From: Candidatus Aminicenantota bacterium
Lineage (GTDB): Bacteria > Acidobacteriota > Aminicenantia > Aminicenantales > Aminicenantaceae
NCBI GenBank assembly: GCA_030615975.1
Contig: JAUWYH010000030.1
Coordinates: forward strand, 1-11,275
DNA length: 11,275 bases
Direction of reading: 5' to 3'
Within the stretch, counting starts at the first letter, position 1. Each line of letters begins with the position of its first letter. A program made the position numbers and the translations under genes. This document shows, piece after piece, positions 1 to 7,180 of this stretch. Below the pieces are notes generated by a model. That model had not been told where the DNA came from, searched no databases, and worked only from the letters and a program-made list of their open reading frames with translations.

Positions 1-1470
1 GAACTTGAGCATGAAATAACGAAGTGCTCCACAGGCAATTTTCCAGGCGATTTCGGTTTTTTGCTTAGAAGAAAGCTCTGGATTTCTTTTTTCCACTTCA
101 GCCAATGCCTTTTCCTCGAGCCTGTCGATCAAATCATCGGCTTTGATTCCTAATCCTTTCCTTCCGGAAACTTCAAGAAATGCCCTTTCTTTGTCCTCGT
201 CTGAAACTTTCAGATTGAGCTCTTTTATACTTTTGGGAGAGAGAGCAACCATTTCATAGGAGAAATGTATGGATTTTTTTGCTTGATCAAAATATTTAAG
301 AGATTTTAGCCCCTGGACAACGATTTTTTGGAGGTAGGATTGCCGGATGTCAATGACATTATAAACCAAACTTCCTTTCCCGAATGATGGAGAATCGGGT
401 TTTGACGTTGAGGAGGTTATCCAGATTGTTTTACCGTTGTCTTTTAGAAAAGGTTCATAATAAAAATCTTTTCCCAAAAGGCCGAATTTCCAGAGCTGGT
501 ATGCGATATCTTTTCCGACATAGGTTACTGTTCCATCAGAGCGGACAAGGATTTTTTCCTTTTCTTCATCGCTTTCGAGCCTCATCACCCAACATCCTTT
601 ATTGACGCCCTCGTTTACGAGGTAAATAGCTTTTTTGTCTTTGAGAAGGGAAAAGGCCTTTTCCCAAAACTTAAGGGCAAGAATACTGCTTTCACAAGGA
701 AGAATGTCATAATTGACATCGATCCTGCGCATGGTGCTTAGATGTGCTTTGAGGATTCGGCGAGAAACATAATTTGCAATCTCTAATTCAGGATTTTTCC
801 CGTCCTCGATCTTTTTGAGCATTTCGGCTCTTCTTTTCTGGGCTTCGGGATGAGTATCTAAGTAAGCGGATGCGCGAGTATAGAGATCCCAACAGTAATA
901 ATCGAATTTCCCTTCGATTTTTTTAATATCTGATAGACTCTTTTTTTCCATCTCCATCAGCCCAAAGATAATATCCACAACCTGAACACCTGTATCATCG
1001 ATGTAGTTCTGAATTTCGACTTTTTCTCCTTTGTATTTTTGACAGCGGCAGAGGGTGTCTCCAAGACAAGCATTCCTTAAATGTCCGATATGAGCGGCTT
1101 TATTGGGATTGATATTCGTGTGCTCGATTATGATTTTATCTTCTTCAGGGGAGAGAGAAGGAGAGTCGATCGATCGGAGCTTGCGGGAGAAAAATTTTTT
1201 TCTATCTAAAAAAAGATTGATATATCCTGCCCCGGCAACTTCTATCTTTTCTATGCCTTCTATAGGGGAAAGTTGGGAGATTATTTCCTCAGCCATCTGA
1301 CGGGGTTGAGCATTTGTTTTTTTTGCCAGCTGGAATGGAAAAGCCAGAGCTAAATCTCCCATTTTAAGCTGGGGGGTGTAGTTGATTTCTAATTCTGAAA
1401 GTTTAAGAGGATACTTTCCTTTTAATTGTTCGAAAAGCTCTTTTTTAAGCAAAGTTTTGAATTTAATCAT
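1..1470 (-). CDS. argS: Arginyl-tRNA synthetase (ArgRS), 3' end cut by window edge
   Basis: This class I aminoacyl-tRNA synthetase charges tRNA-Arg with arginine in the cytoplasm. The minus strand is open for 490 codons from ATG 1470-1468 to base 1, with no stop, so the gene continues to the left. The family usually has roughly 550-600 residues, so most of what is missing should be the C-terminal DALR anticodon-binding part. An N-terminal Arg_tRNA_synt_N-like region covers about residues 1-90. The HIGH signature is exact at 127-130, within HTNINPNKAAHIGHLRN. A block VRSDGTVTYVGKDIAYQ lies mid-protein, where ArgRS normally has SDGTPTY. SGRKG followed by GIKADDLID (435-447) stands where the KMSKS loop is expected; this is the degenerate form seen in one ArgRS subgroup. 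It is transcribed divergently from gcvT with a 130-base gap. The start has no visible Shine-Dalgarno sequence, but a promoter lies directly upstream. Identification is firm from motif order. Confidence 0.95.
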   Translation of the reverse strand, partial: MIKFKTLLKKELFEQLKGKYPLKLSELEINYTPQLKMGDLALAFPFQLAKKTNAQPRQMAEEIISQLSPIEGIEKIEVAGAGYINLFLDRKKFFSRKLRSIDSPSLSPEEDKIIIEHTNINPNKAAHIGHLRNACLGDTLCRCQKYKGEKVEIQNYIDDTGVQVVDIIFGLMEMEKKSLSDIKKIEGKFDYYCWDLYTRASAYLDTHPEAQKRRAEMLKKIEDGKNPELEIANYVSRRILKAHLSTMRRIDVNYDILPCESSILALKFWEKAFSLLKDKKAIYLVNEGVNKGCWVMRLESDEEKEKILVRSDGTVTYVGKDIAYQLWKFGLLGKDFYYEPFLKDNGKTIWITSSTSKPDSPSFGKGSLVYNVIDIRQSYLQKIVVQGLKSLKYFDQAKKSIHFSYEMVALSPKSIKELNLKVSDEDKERAFLEVSGRKGLGIKADDLIDRLEEKALAEVEKRNPELSSKQKTEIAWKIACGALRYFMLKF

Positions 1471-1482
1471 GATCGGTTTTTA

Positions 1483-1510
1483 ATTATAACAAATTTCCAA
1501 TTATGAACAA
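1483..1510 (-). promoter_or_regulatory. Promoter for argS
   Basis: Read on the minus strand, there is a perfect TATAAT (1488-1483) preceded by TGT, giving an extended -10, and a -35-like TTGTTC (1510-1505) with a 16-base spacer. The predicted transcript would start only about 6-8 bases before the argS ATG, so the mRNA would be nearly leaderless. This agrees with the absence of a Shine-Dalgarno sequence. The call rests on consensus matching only. Confidence 0.5.
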
Positions 1511-1539
1511 GTGTCAGGGTCAAACTTTTCAAAGTCTGA
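1511..1539. repeat. Decayed inverted repeat beginning TGTCAGGGTCAAAC
   Basis: TCAAACTTT and AAAGTCTGA (1520-1528 and 1531-1539) form an inverted repeat with 8 of 9 pairs and a two-base centre. It follows GTGTCAGGG. A related sequence, AGGGTCAGAC, occurs on the opposite strand near 10994. The second arm lacks the partner of the GTGTCAGGG flank, so this looks like a degenerate extragenic palindrome. It lies inside the longest open frame of gcvT, which argues that translation does not begin this far upstream. Confidence 0.3.
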
Positions 1540-1600
1540 TTTCTCTTGCATCAACGAAAATTATATGATAGTAAATTATTTTCAAAGAAGAAGTAATAAA

Positions 1601-2692
1601 ATGAAAAAGACTCGCCTTAATACCTCCCACAAAAATCTCGGAGCTAAAATGATTGAATTTTTTGGCTGGGAGATGCCGGTCGAGTTTTCTGGAATAATTA
1701 AAGAACACTTAGCTGTGCGGACAAAGGCCGGGCTTTTTGATGTGAGTCATATGGGAGAAATCCTTATTTCAGGTAAGCAGGCTATTGATTTTGTTCAGTT
1801 TCTAACTCCCAATGATGCGGCACGGCTGTCTCCGAACAAAGCCCAATACTCAGCCCTGACTACTCCCAAAGGAACTTTTATCGATGACCTTCTTGTCTAT
1901 TGTTTGAGTCCTGAGGAATATCTTTTAGTGGTCAATGCTGCTAATTCAAATAAAGACTATGAATGGATTCTCAGTCATAAACAGGGATTTGAGGTGATGG
2001 TAAAAAACAAAAGCGATGACTATACTCAAATTGCTCTTCAAGGACCCAATGCTTTAAAAATTCTTCAGCCTCTAACTGAAATTAATCTGGAAGAGATGAA
2101 ACCTTTTTGGTCAAGTTGGGGAAAGTTGGAAGGGGAGGAAGTTCTTATTTCCCAGACAGGTTATACTGGAGAAGATGGTTTCGAGATTTACACGCTTTCT
2201 CTTCGTCCAGAAAAAATCTGGGAAGCTATTTTAGAACAGGGAAAGGATGTTGGCCTTATTCCTATTGGATTAGGGGCTCGTGACACACTTCGTCTTGAAG
2301 CAAAGCTTATGCTTTATGGAAATGATATAAACGAAACCACTACTGTTTTAGAAGCGGGGTTAGGGTGGCTTGTGAAGTTTAAAAAAGGAGAATTTTTAGG
2401 AAGGGAAGCTCTTCTCGCACAGAAAGGAGAAGGGATCAAGAGGGAAATTGTCGGGTTCGAGATTGTAGGAGCGGGGATAGCTCGATCTCACTATCCTGTG
2501 TTTATAAACAACAAAAAGGTCTCTGAAGTCACTTCAGGTTCTTATTCTCCTTATCTGAAGAAGAGCATTGGTTTGACTTATCTCCCAATTGATTTTACAG
2601 AGGTGGGAACAGAATTTAAGATAGGAATAAGAGATAGAAAGGTAAGCGCCAGAGTTGTTCCGACGCCTTTTTATAAAAGAAGCGAGAAGTAA
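1601..2692 (+). CDS. gcvT: Glycine cleavage system T protein (aminomethyltransferase)
   Basis: GcvT takes the aminomethyl group held on the lipoyl arm of H protein, releases ammonia, and passes the one-carbon unit to tetrahydrofolate as 5,10-methylene-THF. The 363-residue length matches the family (E. coli protein 364). Visible landmarks are LGAKMIEFFGWEMP (13-26), DVSHMGE (47-53), the acidic pair in IDDLLVY (D95, D96; one should be the catalytic Asp), VNAAN (111-115), GYTGEDGFEI (187-196), GARDTLRLEA (225-234), and a C-terminal barrel with SGSYSPYLKKSIGL. The frame is open to a GTG at 1511, but that extension runs through an inverted repeat and has no homology-like sequence. ATG 1601 places the conserved start correctly, with a weak AAGAAG upstream. 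It is the first gene of the plus-strand glycine operon. No strong promoter and no glycine riboswitch are visible in 1471-1600. Confidence 0.96.
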   Translation: MKKTRLNTSHKNLGAKMIEFFGWEMPVEFSGIIKEHLAVRTKAGLFDVSHMGEILISGKQAIDFVQFLTPNDAARLSPNKAQYSALTTPKGTFIDDLLVYCLSPEEYLLVVNAANSNKDYEWILSHKQGFEVMVKNKSDDYTQIALQGPNALKILQPLTEINLEEMKPFWSSWGKLEGEEVLISQTGYTGEDGFEIYTLSLRPEKIWEAILEQGKDVGLIPIGLGARDTLRLEAKLMLYGNDINETTTVLEAGLGWLVKFKKGEFLGREALLAQKGEGIKREIVGFEIVGAGIARSHYPVFINNKKVSEVTSGSYSPYLKKSIGLTYLPIDFTEVGTEFKIGIRDRKVSARVVPTPFYKRSEK

Positions 2693-2712
2693 ACAGTAAA
2701 TATAAAATGTAA

Positions 2713-2737
2713 GGCCCATTCGGGGAACGGGCGCTAC
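2713..2737 (-). repeat. Palindromic intergenic repeat, copy R1
   Basis: The core CCCATTCGGGGAACGGG (2715-2731) lies in the gcvT-gcvH gap. On the minus strand it reads CCCGTTC-ccc-GAATGGG, with one G-T wobble pair, preceded by GTAGCG. The AT-rich flank to the right (TTATTTGTTATTGC) resembles the flank of copy R5, so the repeated unit is larger than the hairpin. It lies inside the operon and could act as an mRNA-stabilising or partially terminating stem. Confidence 0.7.
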
Positions 2738-2797
2738 GTTATTTGTTATTGCATGGTTTATATTCTAAGATTAATTTATTATTTGTTTAACATAAGT

Positions 2798-2802
2798 GGA
2801 GG
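2798..2802 (+). promoter_or_regulatory. Ribosome binding site deciding the gcvH start
   Basis: GGAGG lies five bases before ATG 2808. The in-frame GTG at 2796 is part of this site rather than a start codon, so translation is placed at 2808. Confidence 0.75.
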
Positions 2803-2807
2803 CAGAT

Positions 2808-3194
2808 ATGTATCCCGATGATTTTTATTACAGCCAGGATCATGAATGGATAAAAGTGGAAGGAGAAAAGGCATTAGTAGGAATCACAGATTTTGCTCAA
2901 AAACAGCTCGGGGATGTTGTTTATGTCGAACTGCCCAAAATCGGAACACAATTAGAGTTTCATCAACCGTTAGGAGTTATTGAATCCGTTAAGGCTGTTT
3001 CCGATTTGTATTCCCCTGTCTCTGGTGAAGTTCTTGAAGCCAACGAAGAATTGAATAATTCTCCAGAGCTTGTTAACGAGGATCCTCACGGGAAGGGCTG
3101 GATTATCCGTCTTAAAGTAAAAGATGAATCGGAATTGCAAAAATTGATGTCTGCGGTTGAATACGAAAAATTTCTTGAGGGAATCGAGGATTAA
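2808..3194 (+). CDS. gcvH: Glycine cleavage system H protein (lipoyl carrier)
   Basis: GcvH is the small mobile carrier of the glycine cleavage system. Its lipoyl-lysine arm accepts the methylamine from the P protein, carries it to T protein, and is re-oxidised by L protein. The product has 128 residues, the family's usual size. It starts with the typical YSQDHEWIKVEGEKALVGITDFAQ segment (split here as residues 8-31), continues with LGDVVYVELPKIG (34-46), and carries the lipoylation site in ESVKAVSD with K62 as the acceptor. The end of the fold is seen in SPVSGEV, NEELNNSPELVNEDP and GWIIRLK. A strong GGAGG fixes the start. It lies 115 bases after gcvT, with repeat R1 between, and 40 bases before gcvPA. 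Lipoylation enzymes are not in this window. Confidence 0.97.
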   Translation: MYPDDFYYSQDHEWIKVEGEKALVGITDFAQKQLGDVVYVELPKIGTQLEFHQPLGVIESVKAVSDLYSPVSGEVLEANEELNNSPELVNEDPHGKGWIIRLKVKDESELQKLMSAVEYEKFLEGIED

Positions 3195-3234
3195 TTTATC
3201 TGAATCAAAATTAAATAAAACTCTCTTTTAAAAC

Positions 3235-4581
3235 ATGAGTTATATACCTTTAAGCGACAAAGACAAAAAAGAAATGCTGGCAAAGGTTGGGGTCTCTTCT
3301 CCAGAAGAGCTTTTTCGGAGTATTCCAGAAAATTTAAAGCTGAACAGGGAACTTAATCTCCCATCTTCTTTAACAGAGTCGGAGTTGGTTCATTATTTTG
3401 AAAGCATAGAAAAAAAGAACAACTATACCGAGTTCCTTTCTTTTTTAGGAGCAGGAGCCTACAACCATTTCATTCCTGCTATCGTGGATTATCTAAGTTC
3501 ACGTGGAGAATTTATAAGCCCTTACACTCCTTATCAACCTGAAGTAAGCCAGGGAACCCTCCAGATTATTTTTGAATTTCAGACTCTAATCTGCCAGCTC
3601 ACAGGAATGGATGTTGTCAATGCTTCTCTGTATGATGGCGCTTCTGGGGCTGCTGAGGCTGTCTTGATGGCCGATCGTCTGAGAGGAAAGTCTAAGGTTC
3701 TTGTCGCAAGAACCCTTCACCCTCAATACAGAAGAGTCATTGAGACTTATACCAGAAACTTAGGAATCAAGGTTGAAGAGATCAGATATACTGACAGAGG
3801 AGAAGTGGATTTTGAAGATTTAGAGAAGCATTTGGATGAGCAGACGACCGGTGTTGTATTTCAGTCTCCCAATTTCTTAGGGATTATAGAGAATATCAGA
3901 AAGATTTCAGATCTTGCACACAGCCATCAAGCTTTATCCATAGTGGTTGTGGCTGAACCTGTTTCTTTAGGTCTTCTGGAGGCTCCAGGCCATCTCGGGG
4001 CTGATATCGTGACCGGAGAAGGCCAATCTTTTGGCATTCCGCTCAGCTTTGGAGGCCCTTATTTGGGATTTATGGGCTGTTTAGAGGAATTTATCCGCCA
4101 ATTTCCGGGTCGCATTGTTGGTCAAACAGAGGATGTCGAAGGAAAAAGAGGATTTGTCCTCACTTTATCAACAAGAGAACAGCATATACGCAGAGAGCGT
4201 GCTACTTCAAACATTTGCACTAATCAGGCCTTGTGTGCCCTGAGAACAACAATTTTTTTAGAGACTTTAGGTAAGAATGGGCTAAAAGAGTTAGCCTGGC
4301 AAAACATTCAGAAAGCCCATTATGCCTTAAAAAAGTTGAGCCAGGTGAAAGGAATAAAGCGAAAATTCAATGGAAATTCTTTTAACGAGTTTGTTCTTGA
4401 ATTCTCAAAAGGCTGGACTGAGGTTAAAAAGATCCTTATGAAAAAAGGAATCATCGGTGGATTGAGCTTAGAAAAAGATTATCCAGAACTCCAAAATTGT
4501 GTTCTGTTTTGCGTGACTGAAATGTTTAAAAAAGAAGAAATTGATAGACTGGCCTCAAACTTGAAAGACGTCTTGAAATAA
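3235..4581 (+). CDS. gcvPA: Glycine dehydrogenase (decarboxylating) subunit 1, P-protein N-terminal half
   Basis: This subunit pairs with GcvPB to form the PLP-dependent P protein, which decarboxylates glycine and loads the remaining methylamine onto lipoylated H protein. In E. coli and eukaryotes the two halves are one chain of about 950 residues; here they are separate genes. The 448-residue length is normal for subunit 1. Diagnostic stretches are FLGAGAYNHFIPAIVDYL (75-92), SPYTPYQPEVSQGTLQ (104-119), FQTLICQLTGMDVVNASLYDG (split around residues 123-143), and GFVLTLSTREQHIRRERATSNIC in the latter half. It has no PLP-binding lysine motif, as expected for this half. ATG 3235 agrees with the family start, although no Shine-Dalgarno sequence is visible before it. 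It follows gcvH by 40 bases. A repeat-filled gap of 256 bases separates it from its partner gene. Confidence 0.96.
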   Translation: MSYIPLSDKDKKEMLAKVGVSSPEELFRSIPENLKLNRELNLPSSLTESELVHYFESIEKKNNYTEFLSFLGAGAYNHFIPAIVDYLSSRGEFISPYTPYQPEVSQGTLQIIFEFQTLICQLTGMDVVNASLYDGASGAAEAVLMADRLRGKSKVLVARTLHPQYRRVIETYTRNLGIKVEEIRYTDRGEVDFEDLEKHLDEQTTGVVFQSPNFLGIIENIRKISDLAHSHQALSIVVVAEPVSLGLLEAPGHLGADIVTGEGQSFGIPLSFGGPYLGFMGCLEEFIRQFPGRIVGQTEDVEGKRGFVLTLSTREQHIRRERATSNICTNQALCALRTTIFLETLGKNGLKELAWQNIQKAHYALKKLSQVKGIKRKFNGNSFNEFVLEFSKGWTEVKKILMKKGIIGGLSLEKDYPELQNCVLFCVTEMFKKEEIDRLASNLKDVLK

Positions 4582-4680
4582 ATGCGAATATTAAATTAAA
4601 TAGTGAATAAAGTTAGAGTTAATCGACGAATATGGAAGAGAAAATAGATAACATGAATAGCAGACTGGTAGACATTGCAT

Positions 4681-4700
4681 GGCCTATTCCCCGAACGGGT
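4681..4700 (+). repeat. Palindromic intergenic repeat, copy R2
   Basis: The core CCTATTC-ccc-GAACGGG (4683-4699) is the first of three copies in the same orientation between gcvPA and gcvPB. The stem has one T-G wobble and one A-C mismatch, so it is the most decayed of the three. Confidence 0.6.
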
Positions 4701-4723
4701 CGTTGATAGAAAAGAGGTATTGT

Positions 4724-4749
4724 AGGATCCGATCCCCGATCGGACCGAT
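4724..4749 (+). repeat. Palindromic intergenic repeat, copy R3 (variant stem)
   Basis: The core TCCGATC-ccc-GATCGGA (4728-4744) is a perfect seven-pair stem with the same CCC loop as the other copies and the same GTAGG lead and CCGAT tail as R4. Two stem positions differ from the family consensus CCCGTTC/GAACGGG, and both arms have changed together so that pairing is kept. Confidence 0.65.
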
Positions 4750-4793
4750 GATAGAGGAAAACGAATAACCATTATAACAGATTAATGAATGCT

Positions 4794-4822
4794 GTAGGGC
4801 CCTTTCCCCGAACGGGCCGATA
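4794..4822 (+). repeat. Palindromic intergenic repeat, copy R4
   Basis: GTAGG leads into GGCCCTTTC-ccc-GAACGGGCC (4798-4818), a nine-position stem with a single T-C mismatch. It ends about 20 bases before the gcvPB start, next to the ribosome binding site, so its folding could affect gcvPB translation (inference). Confidence 0.65.
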
Positions 4823-4837
4823 AAAAGGAAAGCATAG

Positions 4838-6304
4838 ATGATAAGAGAGCCCCTAATCTTTGAAATAAGCGATGAAGGAAAAAGGGCCTTTTCTTTTCCT
4901 GAACTGGATGTTCCACAAGATAAAGAGATTCTCAAAAATATTCCCACAAGAGATGCGATAGAAGGTTTCCCTCAAGTTTCAGAAGTCGAAATTGTCAGAC
5001 ATTTTACTCGACTTTCCCGGACAAATTATTGTGTAGATGAAGGCTTTTATCCTTTGGGCTCATGCACCATGAAATACAATCCTAAGATAAACGAAAAGAT
5101 GGCTTCTCTTCCCGAATTTACATTTGCTCATCCTTATGCTCCACAGGATTTAGTCCAGGGAAATCTTGAAATTCTTAAAAAAACAGAAGGGTTTCTTGCC
5201 GAGATAACAGGAATGGATGCTTTTACTCTTCAGCCGTCAGCCGGAGCTCAGGGAGAGTTAGTCGGAATGATGTTTATTCGTGCCTATCATGAAGAGAGAG
5301 GACACCCGAGAAAGACTGTCCTCGTTCCAGATTCAGCCCACGGCACCAATCCCTCCAGTGCTCATCTCTGCGGTTATCGAGTACAGGAAATTAAATCCAA
5401 TGAGAAGGGAACTGTTGATTTGAGTGATCTTTCCCGAACGATGACAGAAGAAGTGGCTGCTTTGATGATTACAAACCCGAACACATTGGGAATATTCGAA
5501 GATGATATTAATAAAATTGCCGATATTGTTCATTCTAAGGGAGGCTTTCTCTATATGGATGGGGCTAACATGAATGCTTTAGTTGGGATCTGCAGGCCAG
5601 GAGATATGGATGTTGACGTCATTCATCTCAATCTGCACAAGACTTTTTCAACCCCTCATGGCGGTGGAGGCCCTGGATCTGGTCCGGTGGGGGTCAATCG
5701 GCAGCTGGAGCCTTATCTTCCTTTGCCGATTATCGAATGGAGGGATGGAAAATATTTTCTCGATTTTGACCGCCCGAAGAGTATTGGAAGAGTCCAAAGT
5801 TTTTATGGAAATTTTCTGGTTGTTGTCAAAACTTTAGCTTATATTTTATCATTAGGCTCTAAGGGATTAAAAGAAATTTCAGAAATGGCTGTTTTGAATT
5901 CTAACTATATAAGAAAAAGCTTAGAGGATGAGTACTATCTGAAATACAAGACTTCTACTCTCCATGAATGTGTTTTTTCGGATAAATTTCAAAAAAAATA
6001 TGGGGTGACAAATCTTGATATCGCTAAAAGGCTTATCGATTATGGTCTTCATCCACCTACCATGTCTTTTCCATTGGTTGTCCATGGAGCGTTGATGATT
6101 GAGCCGACCGAGACCGAAAGCAAGCGAGATCTTGATTTTTTCATCGATGCTATGCGCAAGATTGCGAAAGAATCAAAAGAAAATCCTGAAGTATTAAAGT
6201 CTGCTCCTCATGTATCTTATGTTAGACGAATGGATGAGACAAAAGCTGCCCGACAACCCATATTAAAATGGACTAGAGAGGGAGGCTCTAAAGCTTGCAA
6301 ATAA
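4838..6304 (+). CDS. gcvPB: Glycine dehydrogenase (decarboxylating) subunit 2, P-protein C-terminal half
   Basis: This is the catalytic PLP-carrying subunit of the split P protein, acting with GcvPA and lipoylated GcvH. The PLP Schiff-base lysine is K268 in HLNLHKTFSTPHGGGGPG, followed by the glycine-rich segment typical of glycine decarboxylase. Other landmarks are PLIFEIS near the start, YPLGSCTMKYNPK (72-84), QPSAGAQGELVGM, the PDSAHGTNPSSA block that in the family contacts PLP, ITNPNTLGIFE, and MSFPLVVHGALMIEPTETE near the C terminus. The 488 residues are within the usual range for subunit 2. ATG 4838 has an AGGA eight bases upstream. The gene follows three palindromic repeats and is followed after 27 bases by glyQ. 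No truncation or lost catalytic residue was noticed. Confidence 0.97.
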   Translation: MIREPLIFEISDEGKRAFSFPELDVPQDKEILKNIPTRDAIEGFPQVSEVEIVRHFTRLSRTNYCVDEGFYPLGSCTMKYNPKINEKMASLPEFTFAHPYAPQDLVQGNLEILKKTEGFLAEITGMDAFTLQPSAGAQGELVGMMFIRAYHEERGHPRKTVLVPDSAHGTNPSSAHLCGYRVQEIKSNEKGTVDLSDLSRTMTEEVAALMITNPNTLGIFEDDINKIADIVHSKGGFLYMDGANMNALVGICRPGDMDVDVIHLNLHKTFSTPHGGGGPGSGPVGVNRQLEPYLPLPIIEWRDGKYFLDFDRPKSIGRVQSFYGNFLVVVKTLAYILSLGSKGLKEISEMAVLNSNYIRKSLEDEYYLKYKTSTLHECVFSDKFQKKYGVTNLDIAKRLIDYGLHPPTMSFPLVVHGALMIEPTETESKRDLDFFIDAMRKIAKESKENPEVLKSAPHVSYVRRMDETKAARQPILKWTREGGSKACK

Positions 6305-6331
6305 AAATAATTGCTTGGTCTTATTAGTAAT

Positions 6332-7180
6332 ATGAGTATACAAAACCTGATCATGAATCTTCAGAAATTCTGGGCAAATCAAGGCTGTTACCTTGCCCAG
6401 CCTTATGACCTTGAAGTGGGTGCAGGAACCATGACTCCGGATACTTTTTTCAGAGTTCTGGATAAAAGACCGTGGAAAGTGGCTTATGTCCAACCATCGC
6501 GAAGGCCAACCGATGGAAGATACGGAGAAAATCCTCACCGTGTCCAAAAACATTTCCAGTACCAGGTCATCATAAAGCCTTCTCCTCCTGATATTCAACA
6601 AACCTATCTGGAGAGCTTAGCTTCTTTGGGAATTTTGCTCCAAGATCATGATATCCGTTTTGATGAGGACGATTGGGAGTCTCCTACAATAGGCGCTTGG
6701 GGAGTCGGATGGCAGGTTTTGCTGGATGGTTTGGAAATAACTCAATTCACTTATTTTCAACAGGCAGGGGGAATAGACCTTTTTCCGGTGCCGGTGGAGA
6801 TAACTTACGGCCTCGAAAGACTAGAGATGTTTTTGGAGGGAAAAGATAATATTTATGATTTATGCTGGTCTGAAGATGTTCTTTACAGTGATTTGAGATT
6901 CCAGGAAGAAAGAGAGTTTTCTGATTACAACTTCAACCAAGCAAATATTAAGATGATCCAGGAATCTTTCCTTATGCATCTGAAAGAAGCCAAAAGTCTC
7001 ATCCAAAAAAATCTTCTTCTGCCAGCTTATGACATGTGCCTGAAGTGTTCCCATTTCTTTAATCTTTTGGATTCTAGAGGTGCGATAAGTGTCACAGAAA
7101 GAGTCAAGATGATTGCCCAGATAAGAGGATTGGTCAATCAGATCGCAGAAAAATACACAGAGAAGGAGACATCATCCTGA
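6332..7180 (+). CDS. glyQ: Glycyl-tRNA synthetase alpha subunit
   Basis: GlyQ is the class II catalytic subunit of the bacterial alpha2-beta2 glycyl-tRNA synthetase, which makes Gly-tRNA-Gly from glycine, ATP and tRNA. Family hallmarks are NLQKFWANQGC near the start, EVGAGTMTPDTF, QPSRRPTDGRYGENP (54-68, class II motif 2 region), VIIKPSP, GAWGVGWQVLLDG, ITQFTYFQQAGG, EITYGLERL (156-164), and LLDSRGAISVTER near the end. The protein has 282 residues, close to the family's roughly 290-300. The frame is open back to TTG 6311, but ATG 6332 fits the family alignment better. Neither start has a Shine-Dalgarno sequence, so translation may depend on coupling to gcvPB, which ends 27 bases upstream. Its TGA shares one base with the glyS ATG. 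Confidence 0.96.
   Translation: MSIQNLIMNLQKFWANQGCYLAQPYDLEVGAGTMTPDTFFRVLDKRPWKVAYVQPSRRPTDGRYGENPHRVQKHFQYQVIIKPSPPDIQQTYLESLASLGILLQDHDIRFDEDDWESPTIGAWGVGWQVLLDGLEITQFTYFQQAGGIDLFPVPVEITYGLERLEMFLEGKDNIYDLCWSEDVLYSDLRFQEEREFSDYNFNQANIKMIQESFLMHLKEAKSLIQKNLLLPAYDMCLKCSHFFNLLDSRGAISVTERVKMIAQIRGLVNQIAEKYTEKETSS

Larger units (their letters stand above)
4582..4837 (+). other. gcvPA-gcvPB intergenic region filled with repeats
   Basis: These 256 bases hold repeat copies R2, R3 and R4, spaced 45 and 72 bases apart start to start, in AT-rich sequence. An ATG at 4632 opens a 24-codon frame that runs into R2, but it has no ribosome binding site and is not called. An AGGA (4826-4829) eight bases before ATG 4838 serves gcvPB. 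No T run follows any of the three stems, so they do not look like standard Rho-independent terminators. Confidence 0.6.

Noticed and set aside
384..1300. Plus-strand frames opposite argS
   Set aside because: They are antisense shadows of the continuous ArgRS frame, which carries the real motifs.
1511..1600. GTG start at 1511 giving gcvT a 30-residue N-terminal extension
   Set aside because: The extension crosses a decayed inverted repeat and the argS promoter and has no GcvT-like sequence. ATG 1601 matches the family start and length.
1471..1600. Glycine riboswitch upstream of gcvT
   Set aside because: The gap is only 130 bases and shows none of the paired, conserved structure of a glycine aptamer.
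2796..2807. GTG start for gcvH
   Set aside because: It is part of the GGAGG ribosome binding site for ATG 2808.
4632..4706. Small 24-codon frame between gcvPA and gcvPB
   Set aside because: It has no ribosome binding site, and its end is made of repeat R2, so it is probably chance.
4681..4822. CRISPR-like array from R2-R4
   Set aside because: The repeats are short, diverged and unevenly spaced (45 and 72 bases), with palindromic cores. Family members also occur singly elsewhere, and no cas gene is present.
6311..6331. TTG start for glyQ
   Set aside because: It adds seven residues without family similarity, and there is no ribosome binding site for it.
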